Of a stretch of 20,821 nt of DNA, positions 10,072 through 19,571 are shown piece by piece. The notes beneath the pieces are model-generated. The model was not told the DNA's origin. It worked only from the letters and a program-made list of their open reading frames with translations, and made no database searches. The DNA comes from Silene noctiflora (taxonomy: Eukaryota; Streptophyta; Magnoliopsida; Caryophyllales; Caryophyllaceae): positions 25,019-45,839 of the forward strand of contig VHZZ01006321.1 of NCBI GenBank assembly GCA_009801015.1. The letters run 5' to 3'. The number at the start of each line of letters is the position of its first letter. Positions within the stretch are counted from its first letter, which is position 1. Made by a program: the position numbers and the translations under genes.

Positions 10072-10420
10072 TCATGAGAGCAACTTATTGTAAACCAGCA
10101 GCATGAACCAAAGGAAACAAAAAGAACAACAGGTAATGGTAAAAGTAGGGATTCAATGTTACTTGCAATACATACCTCCTAGAGATAACGTAGTCATTTT
10201 AGATGTCAAGGTGTCAAGACCAGCTCATAAGCGACATTTTTTATCGTGTAATATCCATGTCCGAGCATAGAGCAGGAGTTGTGATCGATCTGCAAAGGAA
10301 GTCAAACTGTCTCAAAAACGTGTTCGCTACACTGCGACAGTGCTTTAGTCCGTTAGCCTCAGTGACTTAAAGAAATTAAAAACTTTAGAATAAACATCTC
10401 CAAAGACTGATATTTGAATA

Positions 10421-10459
10421 TCAAAATATAATGTCATGAACTTCTTCAAAGACTTGCCT
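10421..10459 (-). CDS. proposed last exon of the Ppx/GppA gene (uncertain)
   Basis: A 39-bp candidate exon behind a good acceptor (TTTACAG) encodes RQVFEEVHDIIF then TGA, in phase with a donor at 11270 (TCA|GTAATT) that closes exon 6. An amphipathic ..VF.. tail is plausible for this family's C terminus. The alternative is that exon 6 reads on through T-rich and GT-repeat sequence to a TAG at 11193-11195, giving an improbable Phe/Leu/Cys/Val tail. A transcript would decide. Confidence 0.45.
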   Translation of the reverse strand, partial: RQVFEEVHDIIF

Positions 10460-13400
10460 CTGTAAACCCAAATGTTATTGTTTTGCAGATGACTCCACGC
10501 ATCCTTTCTGAGCTACAACCAAAATCTTCTTATGATAGACCTACAGATATAGAAGTCATACACTGTTACATTGGTTGTTTTCACACATTCCAAGTTCTAT
10601 TTAGGCCAATAGTAATGCAGAAGTAACGTAGCCTAGAAGGTAAAGTTATTGAGAAGTAATTAAGCATGACCCCGGTTCAAAAACAGTCAATATCAAAAAT
10701 CAGCCACTCCCCAACACAAAAAAAAAGAAAAAATAAAGGCACTCGTTAGAAGGAAACTGTAAAAATGAGATACGGATCGTTTTCATCCACTTTTCTAAGT
10801 TCCAACAAGAGGATAGCAATAGTGTCACTGAGAAGTGATACCCATGGGTCACTTAGGGTCGGGTCATTCAGGGTCGTGGTTAAGAGGGATCTTATCCATA
10901 AATTTGACTAGAAAAACTGTTGTTTGCATAATTGCCTATGAATAACGGAGTGTTTGACAACTGATCCTTCATTTTGAGGCCAATAATATTAAGTGTGGTT
11001 TCAAATTATTAGTTTGAGTCACTATGGATCATTTCCGGTCATTTTCAGCTTGAGTGGTTTGGGTCAAATACTGATCCGACAAAGCCCGAGTCAATTTTGG
11101 GTCTGATTAGTTCACGTTGGGTTTTGGGTGACATTTGAGTTTTACAAAGCGTTTTCGGGTAGGATCTTTCATCTTGGTTGGTTTTGCTACGTCTACTTAC
11201 ATACACACACACACACACACAAAAAAAATAAAAATAAAAAATAAAAACACATGGGGGCGATAGTAATTACTGAGTCAAAGAGTTCTGCTTCGTTTGCTAT
11301 TTTCCTTTGAATACCATCAGTTATTGACTTCTGCAAATCAGGATGCAGTTGTCGTTCCTCCCTCTCGAGTAAAGCCTAAACAAAAATGTCAGATACAACT
11401 ACCAGAATTTCAAAACTAAACAGACATTTTCTTTATCATACGTCATAAAAGATAGTCTACACCCGTCATTAATCCTTAATCACCCCAGCTAATTAATGTC
11501 TAGATCATCTTTTAGTAGAGTAAAGGATCTGATGATGTTCACAGATTTTTAGTTTAACTACAAGTTAATAACTTCTTATTATACCTGGGGGTCCTGGAGC
11601 CATATAAGAATTTCTCATTCTGTTGTGATGTCATTAGTTAATCTGTTCTTTGTGTGAAAGGAGATACAAGACCAGTACAATTACAAAGTGAGTGAAATTT
11701 AAACTACAAAGCCCTCAATCTTAGCCACTAAACCAAGAACTCATCGGTGCTACTCCTTTGGCCTGTAAATCACATCCACAAATTGTTTATGTGAAGACTA
11801 AGTCGTCAACTGTGAAGCTGATAATTTTGTCTTCCACTAAAAATATGAAATAGAAAACGAACTCACCAACACAAATCCTTCATGATCATGAGAAAATTTG
11901 AGTTCTCTATGCTTCAACACCTTATCCTTTTGAATAATGACTGATATACGAAGAATGGAGCAAAGAATTCCGAATTTCAGTTTTACCTGGGGTTTTAAGC
12001 GATAGGTTACAAAATAGGAGAGATTCTTTACACAAGGACTTGCACCCTTAAAGATTGCACATAAACTTATAAACCATACCTCTCCAGATAATCCATGAAG
12101 AGAAGCACAATCAAAGTTAGGAAACTTCTTCCTGTGATGTCTAGCAAGTTGTGAAATTAACTGTAGAATCTTTGAACAGTGACCACCACAGCATAATAAT
12201 AAAAAAAAAAACATTTAAATTAAGAGCAATGTCATCCAGATTACCTCTATCTCCTGAGTAGTGTATCCATCTAGTTGACCATTTTCCTGACAAACAAGAA
12301 ACATGTTTTAGAAAACCAAAAAGTATCCTAAATCACTCCAAGGTAATTTATATCAATGACTGTTGATATAAATAATTAAGCTTTGCTTAGAGTAAGGTCA
12401 TATAATCTACTATTGACATGGATTTATCTCAAGTTACTGCATCTCTTTCCATATACTACTAGCGAAGCATGAAAAAGTTACTAGACCAATATACTCCGGT
12501 GTTTCAATGGATCCCACCCAATGGTGAGATGGGGGGTGGGGGATCGAATGTCTTAGCCTCATCCTGTGCATTCAGGTTGTACTGGACGACTCATTTTGAA
12601 AATTGTTGCAAAATGCATTGACACGCTGCTATTTCACGATTAAAAAAAAGCATAGAGTTTAGTGAGTCATTTTGTTTTATTCATCATATTCCAAAGTCGA
12701 GAAATAGTAAGCCACTAAGCCCTCAGCCCTATGGGAAATGGAAACAGAACAACACACACAATGCCACTGAAATTCCTATGTTGTACTATGCTCAAACTCG
12801 TAATTTTCAAAGCTGACAACCTAACAATATATTACAGCAAGTAGTAGATCATTCCAAGCATTTCAAATGAGTCACTTTTGAACACTCATATATTATTAAT
12901 CTCCTCAAGAAAGATTGTTCCATTAGCATTTAGCGCCTATGCAGCAGTAGAAATCACTTGTGCAATGACGATAGAAAGCTTCAAGGCTACAAAGCAATTC
13001 AAAACTCACTTTACCTCGTGGTTTTCAATAGTCAGCGTTTTGTAGTATAAATTATAAGACAATTACAGCTATCTTTTACGAAAACAAATACAAATATCAG
13101 AAAACATGAGCCGATCAAAGGGATTAGACAGCCTACCGTTATAATATTACAAGTCTGTTTATGATAGCCTTCTTTACCATAGTAGAGGCCAATATTATGA
13201 AGCATACAAGCAGCTTGAAGATATCCAAGATCCTCCTCCTTGAGGGACACCCCCGTAGAATGAATTTCAGTAACATTGTTGTATTCTTTCAAACCTTCAA
13301 ATATCTCCTATCAAATTCACCAACAAGATCAAATAAACTAAGCATAGTAACCTCAAATGTTAACCATTTCTACCTATCTTAGTCAAGAATATATACCTTT

Positions 13401-14482
13401 GCAGTAGCGGCGCACTGAGCACTGGTCTTCATCCTATCCTTCCCATTGAACCTCATAGCAAGCCTTATTACCGATTTCCATCGCACATTGGCATTCAAAT
13501 CACAGCCGGGAAAAGATTCGGACACAATTTCAGCCACCACACCCTCTCCTAAAGCATACCCAGAAACCCTCATCTCATTAATCTCAAGCAATTCCAGAAT
13601 CACATCCAAAAGTACAGCTCCAGCCACAATAAACTCCGACCTTTTAACAAAAAAGACATCCCTTCTAACCCTCTCTCCCTCATTATCCAATCCCCTACAC
13701 AAATTCTCAACAAACCCCCGCAATTCCTCCCTACTAAACCACCACCATTTCCTCCTCCTACCTCCTTTCTGAACCACCCTCCCATCGCACCCATACCCAC
13801 ACCATATGGCCTTCTCTATAGCCCGAATAGTCCCAGATGATCCAATTGCAACCTCAAACCCCAAATCCTTGACTTTAGCAACCAACCCAGCGGCTTGAAT
13901 TTGCTCAAAAACATGACCCCTAATCAATCCGACCAAATCCCCTTCTCTAAATTTCTGGGTCAATGTCACATGTCCTAATCTCAATGATTCAGCATAAACA
14001 ACATGCCCATATTTCCCAATCACAAACTCAGTGGACCCACCTCCAATATCCAAAATCAATACCTTTCTATAATAAACTGGCAAAAATTGAAGCACACCAA
14101 GATAAGTTAACCTAGCTTCCTCAAATCCAGAAATCACATTAACATTAAAATCAAAACCCAGTTTTTCCCTCACCTCTCGGATGAAATCTCCCTGGTTGGT
14201 GGCCTCTCTGAGGGCTGAAGTTCCGACAACCCGGGTTCGAGCAATGTTGTGGTAGCGTAAAATTGACTGGAATTCTGAGAGCGCTTCAATAGCAAGGGAC
14301 TTTGACTCGGGTGAAATGAAGGGTGGTGAAGAGGTGCGGCCGAGGACGACGGCAGAAGAGTGGTGGTGGAGGGTAGTGAATTTAGAAGTGGAGGGTTCGA
14401 ATTGAATGATTAAGAGCTTGAATGAGTTAGTGCCCATGTCAATGGAAGCCAAGAGATTTGAGGGTTGAACACAAGTTGTCAT
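10421..14482 (-). CDS. Ppx/GppA family phosphatase (exopolyphosphatase-like), seven exons
   Basis: Predicted exons, all minus strand: 14482-13397, 13307-13137, 12286-12245, 12160-12080, 11986-11867, 11375-11271 and 10459-10421. They give 362+57+14+27+40+35+12 residues plus a stop, about 547, close to bacterial Ppx (about 500). Every junction is GT..AG and phase 0. The actin-like Ppx/GppA domain is in exon 1: DMGTNSFKLL (15-24), TSALREATN (88-96), ISGFEEARLTYLG (117-129, the likely catalytic Glu pair), LDIGGGSTEF (144-153, phosphate loop) and GSSGT (214-218). An HD-like helical region follows: AACMLHNIG (394-402) and RHHRKKFP (440-447). The family hydrolyses polyphosphate or (p)ppGpp; which substrate this one uses cannot be read from sequence. 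No transit peptide is obvious. An upstream in-frame GTG at 14530 was rejected as start; the ATG at 14482 has A at -3. Exons 1-5 are firm; exons 6-7 are less so. Confidence 0.88.
10840..11115. repeat. GGGTC-rich degenerate repeats within intron 6
   Basis: GGGTCA/GGGTCG motifs recur at 10846-10880 and 11035-11115, all inside the 811-bp intron between the proposed last two exons. No coding signal is present. This is the kind of intronic repeat that may come from an old LTR element, but no ends can be defined. Confidence 0.4.
11203..11220. repeat. (AC)9 microsatellite beside an A-rich tract
   Basis: Nine perfect AC units followed by A-rich sequence to 11248, within intron 6 about 50 bp from the proposed exon 6 donor. 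It is expected to be length-variable. Confidence 0.9.
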
Positions 14483-14583
14483 GATTATGGATTTTTGGGA
14501 TTTTTTGAAAGTTAGGTTTTTAAGAGTCACGAGGGTTTCCTTGTTTGATTAACGGCCAGGTCGTCGTCATCATCATCATTGTT

Positions 14584-14608
14584 TGGGCCCAATTTTGAAT
14601 AATGGGCC
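14584..14608 (-). promoter_or_regulatory. site II (TGGGCC) promoter motifs of the Ppx/GppA gene
   Basis: TTGGGCCCAA, a palindrome of overlapping TGGGCC motifs, lies at about 14583-14592 and another TGGGCC at 14603-14608, about 100-125 bp upstream of the ATG. Such site II elements bind TCP factors and typify plant housekeeping promoters. No TATA box is evident between them and the ATG, which fits a TATA-less promoter. Two further GGCCCAATTG motifs lie near 14663 and 14720, and may belong to the neighbouring LTR-like fragment. Confidence 0.55.
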
Positions 14609-14624
14609 GAGGAGTATCGTGGAG

Positions 14625-15050
14625 GGTTGAGAAGGTGGGGAGGATATGGGTTAAAGGCTAGAAGGCCCAATTGCCTTACGAGTAAAGGAGGAGTGACGTG
14701 TGGGCTCAGGAGACCGGAGGCCCAATTGTCTAAGAGAAGGCGACATATGGGTAGCAGCCCAGCGGATGGACGAGTGAATACTTGGGAAGCAAGGAAGGCT
14801 AATCCTAATTAGGGTTAGAGGCTATATAAGGAAAGGCGGAGGAGGAAAGAAGAGGATTCATAACCTAATTCATAACCTAATAACAAGAAACCTCATATCA
14901 TGTATACTAGCAATAGACGTCTTGCCTCCATTGTACTACTATTATTAATATTGATAGTGAACATCTTGGAAGGATACCGTCTCCTTCCCGCGGTCGTTTC
15001 CCACATTGGGTTTTCAGCGTCACTAAATCCCTTGTGTTATTGATAAGGCT
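14625..15050 (+). mobile_element. LTR-like fragment (TATA, R, U5) truncated by the Athila-like LTR
   Basis: GGCTATATAAGG at about 14820-14831 looks like an LTR TATA box. It is followed about 150 bp later by CCGTCTCCTTCCCGCGG, CCCACATTGGGTTTTC and CTAAATCCCTTGTGTTAT, a series resembling the U5 of plant Ty3 Tat-type or short (TRIM-like) LTRs. It stops abruptly where the Athila-like LTR begins (15051), so that element probably inserted into it. The left end is undefined and may overlap the Ppx/GppA promoter. No PBS or coding region follows. Confidence 0.45.
14823..14829 (+). promoter_or_regulatory. TATA box of the LTR-like fragment
   Basis: TATATAA in the context GGCTATATAAGGAAAGG, directing transcription away from the Ppx/GppA gene. 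Together with the site II motifs this makes a divergent arrangement with about 240 bp between the two promoters. Confidence 0.45.
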
Positions 15051-15878
15051 AAAGTCGCGTCTCCTATATCAAAATAAATCTAAATGGCACTAACTAATAG
15101 TCAGTGGTAAGTATGGTATCGTATCCACAGGGAAACGGTAATTATCTAGTTTGTTATTAATTTAGATCTGTCTTAAAGGTAACAAGTTTCTTGAAGAGTT
15201 TTGGTTTGATTAACTAAAACTAATTGCAATAAAGTAAAAAAGACAAATTCAATAATATTAAAGAGTCTAGGGATCAAGTTCACTGGGTCAATTATCCGGG
15301 GGTGATGATTTAACTAATTAATAGGGCGAATCTTGTTGTTTAAGTCCATATGATCGGTCGATTCTAATATGTCCTTTAGATTCAATTTAACATGCAGTCG
15401 CTATCATTAAATTAATTCTATTCAGTTATCGCAGCCTTTACTAGTCTTAGTCCGTTGGGTACAAATCCTAGTTTGCAACACTAATTAATTAACCCTGCAG
15501 ATATTAATCAACTAGATTCAAAACAATAACTGAACAACAACAGAGAAGCAATTTAACTACCAATTCATTAATTGAACCCCCTTCTAACAACGGAGATCCC
15601 CTTTCACCCTAAATTACGAAATTAGCTACTCATGATAAGAGAATTAACAGCAATAATATGAATGAAAGACATGATTAAAAGTATAAATAAGATAAATAAC
15701 AAATATTGAAGTATTAAGGAAAGATTGAATTAATACCGTACGAATTAATGATGAACAAATCTTGGATCCGGAATGAAAAACAAACTAAACTAATCTAATG
15801 AATTTTTAGAGGTTCCTAGGGTAAAAGTACGAAATAAAGCATAACAAAGCATAATAATACAATAGGCATCGAGTTTGG

Positions 15879-15886
15879 TATTTATA
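15879..15886 (-). promoter_or_regulatory. TATA box of the Athila-like LTR
   Basis: TATAAATA on the minus strand, 445 bp from the LTR start, downstream of two palindrome pairs and upstream of the U5 signature. Its position suits a U3/R border near 15850. Confidence 0.5.
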
Positions 15887-15940
15887 ATAGAAGCTAAATT
15901 GATTTAGGAAAGTCCTCGCAAAAAACGGAATCTAATCGAA

Positions 15941-15974
15941 TACTCGATCGAGTAACGGAGTACTAGATCGAGTA
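15941..15974. repeat. palindrome pair 1 (LTR U3)
   Basis: TACTCGATCGAGTA at 15941-15954 and TACTAGATCGAGTA at 15961-15974; start-to-start 20 bp. About 55-75 bp upstream of the LTR TATA box. Confidence 0.85.
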
Positions 15975-16034
15975 TTTTCTTCCCGAAATCTCCATCTCTT
16001 GACATTTAATTCCTCTTAATTGATCTCTTGGCTC

Positions 16035-16066
16035 CTCGATCGAGTATCAGTGAACTCGCTCGAGTA
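16035..16066. repeat. palindrome pair 2 (LTR U3)
   Basis: CTCGATCGAGTA at 16035-16046 and CTCGCTCGAGTA at 16055-16066; start-to-start 20 bp. Second pair in the same U3. Confidence 0.85.
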
Positions 16067-16331
16067 TTCATCCTCTTCTCACTTCTTTGTGTAGTCTTCT
16101 CTTCTCTTCTTTCCCTCTTCCGGATTTCCGTGTCATGCTTCATGTGTTACGTAATGTCATATCCGTGGTGCTCTTATCTTCTAAAATGCTCCAAGTCTGC
16201 ATTAAAACACCAAAATGTGGAAGTAGCTCATCCTGGCATAAATGAATATAAATAACGTATTCTAGCACGAAAAGGGCATATTAAAACAACTAAAGGGAAG
16301 ACATATAAATGTATATAAATACGACTTATCA

Positions 16332-16371
16332 AACTCCCCCAAACCATCTCTTTGCTTGTCCCCAAGCAAAG
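16332..16371 (-). promoter_or_regulatory. polypurine tract with adjacent 9-bp hairpin
   Basis: On the minus strand CTTTGCTTG, GGGA, CAAGCAAAG forms a perfect 9-bp stem with a 4-nt loop (16350-16371). It is followed by AGATGGTTTGGGGGAGTT, whose purine tract touches the LTR start. The tract primes plus-strand DNA synthesis in LTR elements. The hairpin next to it is a recurrent feature of Athila/Tat elements as I recall them. Confidence 0.78.
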
Positions 16372-16642
16372 TATCACACAATAACAAAAAGATAAACATA
16401 CAAATGGTAAATAAGAACTCAGAGCTAATGTTAATGCACATACAAATCCCAAGCTATCCATATATGTAACAAAGTAATGACATAAGTGTACCAATAAAAC
16501 AAATTCATCGGCACGGGAAAATAGAAAACGCAGCTCAAGTCCAAGATTTATATGACAATGTAATATAAACAAAACCAAATACCTTTCGATCTTGCAAGAC
16601 AAAACTCAGTCGGATTCTCGCGGATTCACTCATGCTCTCATA

Positions 16643-16774
16643 AGTGTATATAAGGGTGAGTTTATATGTAAGATAGAAAGAAATAAGAACACTCACTCAA
16701 CTTATGAAAGTGTATATAAGGGTGAGTTTATATGTAAGATAGAAAGAAATAAGAACACTCACTCAACTTATGAA
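16643..16774. repeat. 66-bp perfect or near-perfect tandem duplication
   Basis: Two copies, 16643-16708 and 16709-16774, containing GTGTATATAAGGGTGAGT and ending in CACTCACTCAACTTATGAA. The unit is a multiple of three, so it makes a 22-residue repeat in an open frame on the plus strand, but that frame opposes the element and has no known domain. Confidence 0.9.
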
Positions 16775-17177
16775 ACATACATGCAATCTAATGTGATAGA
16801 AATTTCCCCAACTAATATGCATTCATAATATAGACAAAAGTAATGTATAAAGGACAATAAAGATGGCAAGTGGGTGAAGGTATAAGAGTGGTTTGTGCCA
16901 AAGACACGTATGGATATGTGAGGCTAAGACGGTAGTCGCAACGCTAAAACCAAAACCATTTCTATGATAATAAGCATAAATTAACCCAACTATAAATCAT
17001 CTCAACTTGACAACACATGAGAGACAATGAATTACTCCCCAATAATGCATTAGACTCTAGTAACCATCTTTTTAATCCCTTAACAAAACCAAATGAAGCA
17101 ACTCTTTCTTTCATTTTTCTTTTCTCATTTTTGAATTCTTTTCTTTTCTTTTTCATTCATTTTTTTTCTCTCTCTCC

Positions 17178-17240
<63 letters not shown>

Positions 17241-18010
17241 CTTTTCTATATTTTTTTTCTTTTCCTTGCTTCATATTTTTTCTTTTTCCAACATAAGAGA
17301 TACAACACAATTGCTAACAAAACTTACTACACCCACAAAGACAAAATATCGTCCCATCCCAACCATGTATACATGACAAACAAGCACATACGACTGTCCC
17401 AATAAGGTAGGCAAATTCTAGGATTGTAGTTAAAAGATATGGTATGAAAAGACTACAATCATTCAAACGAGCTAAACATAATGAACTCAATTTCAAGGGT
17501 ATAAAATTAAGTCAATTTGGCTATATGAGGCTTATTTGAATGGTAAGAACCGCCTATCCACATGTACTTAGTCAAATGAACACAATACAAGCATCAAGAA
17601 ACTAATGTCACACTTATGCAAATTAATGTTACACATTCCACAAGGAAAAACCACACTCAAACCTAAATAACAACGATCAGTTTATTGATGTTCCTGGCCT
17701 AAAGCTCTATAGACCTCAGAATTTAAGTAGTTTACCAACCAAATTTGTCAAATCTAATTAGCATAAGGTATGTCAATTACGGTCAAACTTTTTCATTGAG
17801 CTTTGTTTTCATGAGCTAATGGTCAAAACAATGTACATGGATAACTAAATTGGGATTCAAATGCAAAAACAAAGCAAATTATCATCATTGAAATTCAATT
17901 ATCAAGACTCAACCTAAACACAAAGAAATAAATAACATATTTTTGGATTTTTGAAATTTTTTAATTTTTATGGATTTTTGATTTCTTTTTTTTAAAGCAC
18001 ACAACAATAA
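16775..18010 (-). other. non-coding spacer of the Athila-like element
   Basis: No domain could be recognised in any frame. It contains a TC microsatellite, T-rich stretches (17940-17996, with GGATTTTTGA repeated) and short AT-rich segments. In larger Athila elements this place, between pol and the 3' LTR, can carry an extra env-like ORF; none is visible here. Confidence 0.5.
17181..17237. repeat. (TC)28 microsatellite within a pyrimidine-rich block
   Basis: Pure alternating TC over 57 bp, inside a larger pyrimidine-rich block of about 17100-17290. On the element's sense strand it is (GA)n. It is likely to be polymorphic and can adopt triplex or bind GAGA-type factors. Confidence 0.95.
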
Positions 18011-18017
18011 AATAAAG

Positions 18018-18058
18018 ACTCTCCTCCAAACCTAAATATCACAATGTCCTCATTGTGA
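18018..18058 (-). promoter_or_regulatory. internal hairpin plus purine tract (second PPT-like module)
   Basis: On the minus strand TCACAATG, AGGA, CATTGTGA forms a perfect 8-bp stem with a 4-nt loop (18039-18058), followed by TATTTAGGTTTGGAGGAG. This copies the layout of the hairpin and polypurine tract at the 3' LTR. Similar hairpins occur at the end of pol in Athila/Tat elements, so here it probably marks where pol would have ended. Confidence 0.6.
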
Positions 18059-18289
18059 CCTAAACAGCACATAAAGCACAACATAACATATATCCAGCAA
18101 CCTAAAGGACACCACTAACAAGGGCATAAGGAGAAATAACTAAGATAATACAATAAAAGAAGACACAAAGGGAATAGAATACCAAGTGTAAGCGTAGAGG
18201 TTCCCTCAAACCAACTGCAAAACAGGGGACAACAACAACCAATTACGCTTTTCCTTCACGGGCAACAACATCAGACCCAGGACCATGGA

Positions 18290-18323
18290 TACTCGATCGA
18301 TTATACCAATACTCGATCGAGTG
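18290..18323. repeat. palindrome pair 3 (just behind the protease frame)
   Basis: TACTCGATCGATTA at 18290-18303 and TACTCGATCGAGTG at 18310-18323; start-to-start 20 bp. Lies about 30 bp past the stop of the coding frame. Confidence 0.85.
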
Positions 18324-19444
18324 TACACCATGCGGGACACTTCTTGGACTTTAAACTGAATGCTCACTCAATGCATGGTCAAAACAACTCAAATCACGCA
18401 TTAGTAAATCAAAAAGTAGCGCATGTGCTATACACAAACATAAGTAGCACCAAAATATAATAGAACCATAGAGAGTTATTAGAAAATGCATTTGAGGCTT
18501 ATCAAACTCAAAATCTAAGATAAAAGGGGGATTGGACTGTTTACCAACTTCTACATCAAGCTCAGCTTCCAAGCCTTCACTTACCTCAAGGCTGTAAACC
18601 GTCGCAGGAGGTTGGTCATCTTCATAGATTAACTTCTCTATATCATCTACCTCCTTACTCCTAAACATGTAGCAAGATAGTCATCGATATTAAAATTAAT
18701 AGTGTTAATCATATGACAAGTAGCTGACTTGGGATGTTTTAATGACTTGTCTAAAATGAATATAATTTTATCATCCCCAATCCTTAGTGTAAGACTACCA
18801 TCCCTAACATCTATGACTACCTCCGTAGTGTGGAGGAAAGGTCATCCTAGAATAATAGGAACTTGGGAGTCTTCAGCCATATCCATAACAATGAAATCAA
18901 CTGGAATAAAGTACTTCCCTACTCTAACTGGAACGTCCTCTAAAACACCTAAGGGGCGTTTAAGAGATCTATCAACCATTTGTAAGATCATATTAGTGAT
19001 ACAGAGTTGACCCATATTTAACTTTTGATAAATAAAATATGGCATTACACTGACGCTAACTCCTAAATCGCAAAGGGCTTTGTCTATAGCTATACTACCG
19101 ATATGACAAGGAATAGAAAAACTCCCTGGATCCTGAAGCTTAGGAGGCGAATTGGCTTGTAGTGCAGCGCTGCATTGTTGAGTGAATGCAACTGTCTCAA
19201 CCTCATCAAAGGACCGCTTCCTTGTCAAAATTTCTTTTAAGAACTTAGCATAAGCCGACATTTGAGTGATCAACTCAGTAAAAGGCACACTCACTTGTAA
19301 ATTCCTCACTACCTCCATGAACTTCCCAAACTGTGTGTCCAACATAGATTTTTGTAGTCGTTGGGGAAAAGGTAGTGCAATCTTAATCGGTTCGGCTGCT
19401 TTCTTCTTCTCAACACGTGGATCATCTTCAGTAGTCAGAGAGGT

Positions 19445-19479
19445 TACTCGATCGAGTTTAGGGCTTACTCGATCGATTA
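19445..19479. repeat. palindrome pair 4 (inside gag-protease coding linker)
   Basis: TACTCGATCGAGTT at 19445-19458 and TACTCGATCGATTA at 19466-19479; start-to-start 21 bp, i.e. seven codons. In the coding frame the pair reads IDRV..LDRV. Confidence 0.85.
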
Positions 19480-19537
19480 CCCTACTTTTACCAATTGTCG
19501 TAGCTGAAGAACGAGGAACAACATCATCAATGGGGTA

Positions 19538-19571
19538 TACTCGATCGAGAATTGGGCCACTCGATCAAGTA
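19538..19571. repeat. palindrome pair 5 (inside gag-protease coding linker)
   Basis: TACTCGATCGAGAA at 19538-19551 and CACTCGATCAAGTA at 19558-19571; start-to-start 20 bp, so the two copies fall in different reading frames (LDRV and, with its stop, T*SS). The CGA-to-TGA stop at 19565-19567 sits inside the second copy. Confidence 0.85.

Larger units (their letters stand above)
15051..16331 (-). mobile_element. 3' LTR of the Athila-like element
   Basis: On the minus strand it starts TGATAAGTCG (16331 downward) immediately after the polypurine tract and ends GCCTTATCA at 15051, giving matched TGATAAG/CTTATCA termini. Near the 3' end, TTTCCCTGTGGATACGATAC (about 15112-15136) matches the well-known Athila/Tat U5 signature, followed by TTACCACTGACTA. 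U3 contains two pairs of the TCGATCGA palindrome upstream of a TATA box. Five bases beyond the 3' end are ATAAC (15046-15050, minus sense); the partner duplication lies outside the window. Confidence 0.82.

Noticed and set aside
11193..11270. Exon 6 reading on to the TAG at 11193
   Set aside because: It would add a Phe/Leu-rich and Cys/Val repeat tail encoded by T-rich and GT-repeat DNA; a splice donor at 11270 in phase 0 is more likely, though not proven.
14483..14530. N-terminal extension of the Ppx/GppA protein starting at 14530
   Set aside because: The codon there is GTG, not a normal plant nuclear start, and the extra residues do not resemble the family; the ATG at 14482 directly precedes the conserved core.
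16028..16602. Open frames in the Athila LTR and PPT region
   Set aside because: They cover LTR U3, the hairpin and the polypurine tract, which are non-coding in this family.
17017..17376. Open frames across the TC microsatellite
   Set aside because: The Ser/Leu or Arg/Glu repeats are the direct reading of (TC)n/(GA)n, not a protein.
15941..19571. CRISPR-like array
   Set aside because: The palindromes are in plant DNA, come in isolated pairs kilobases apart, and the DNA between members is only 6-8 bp.
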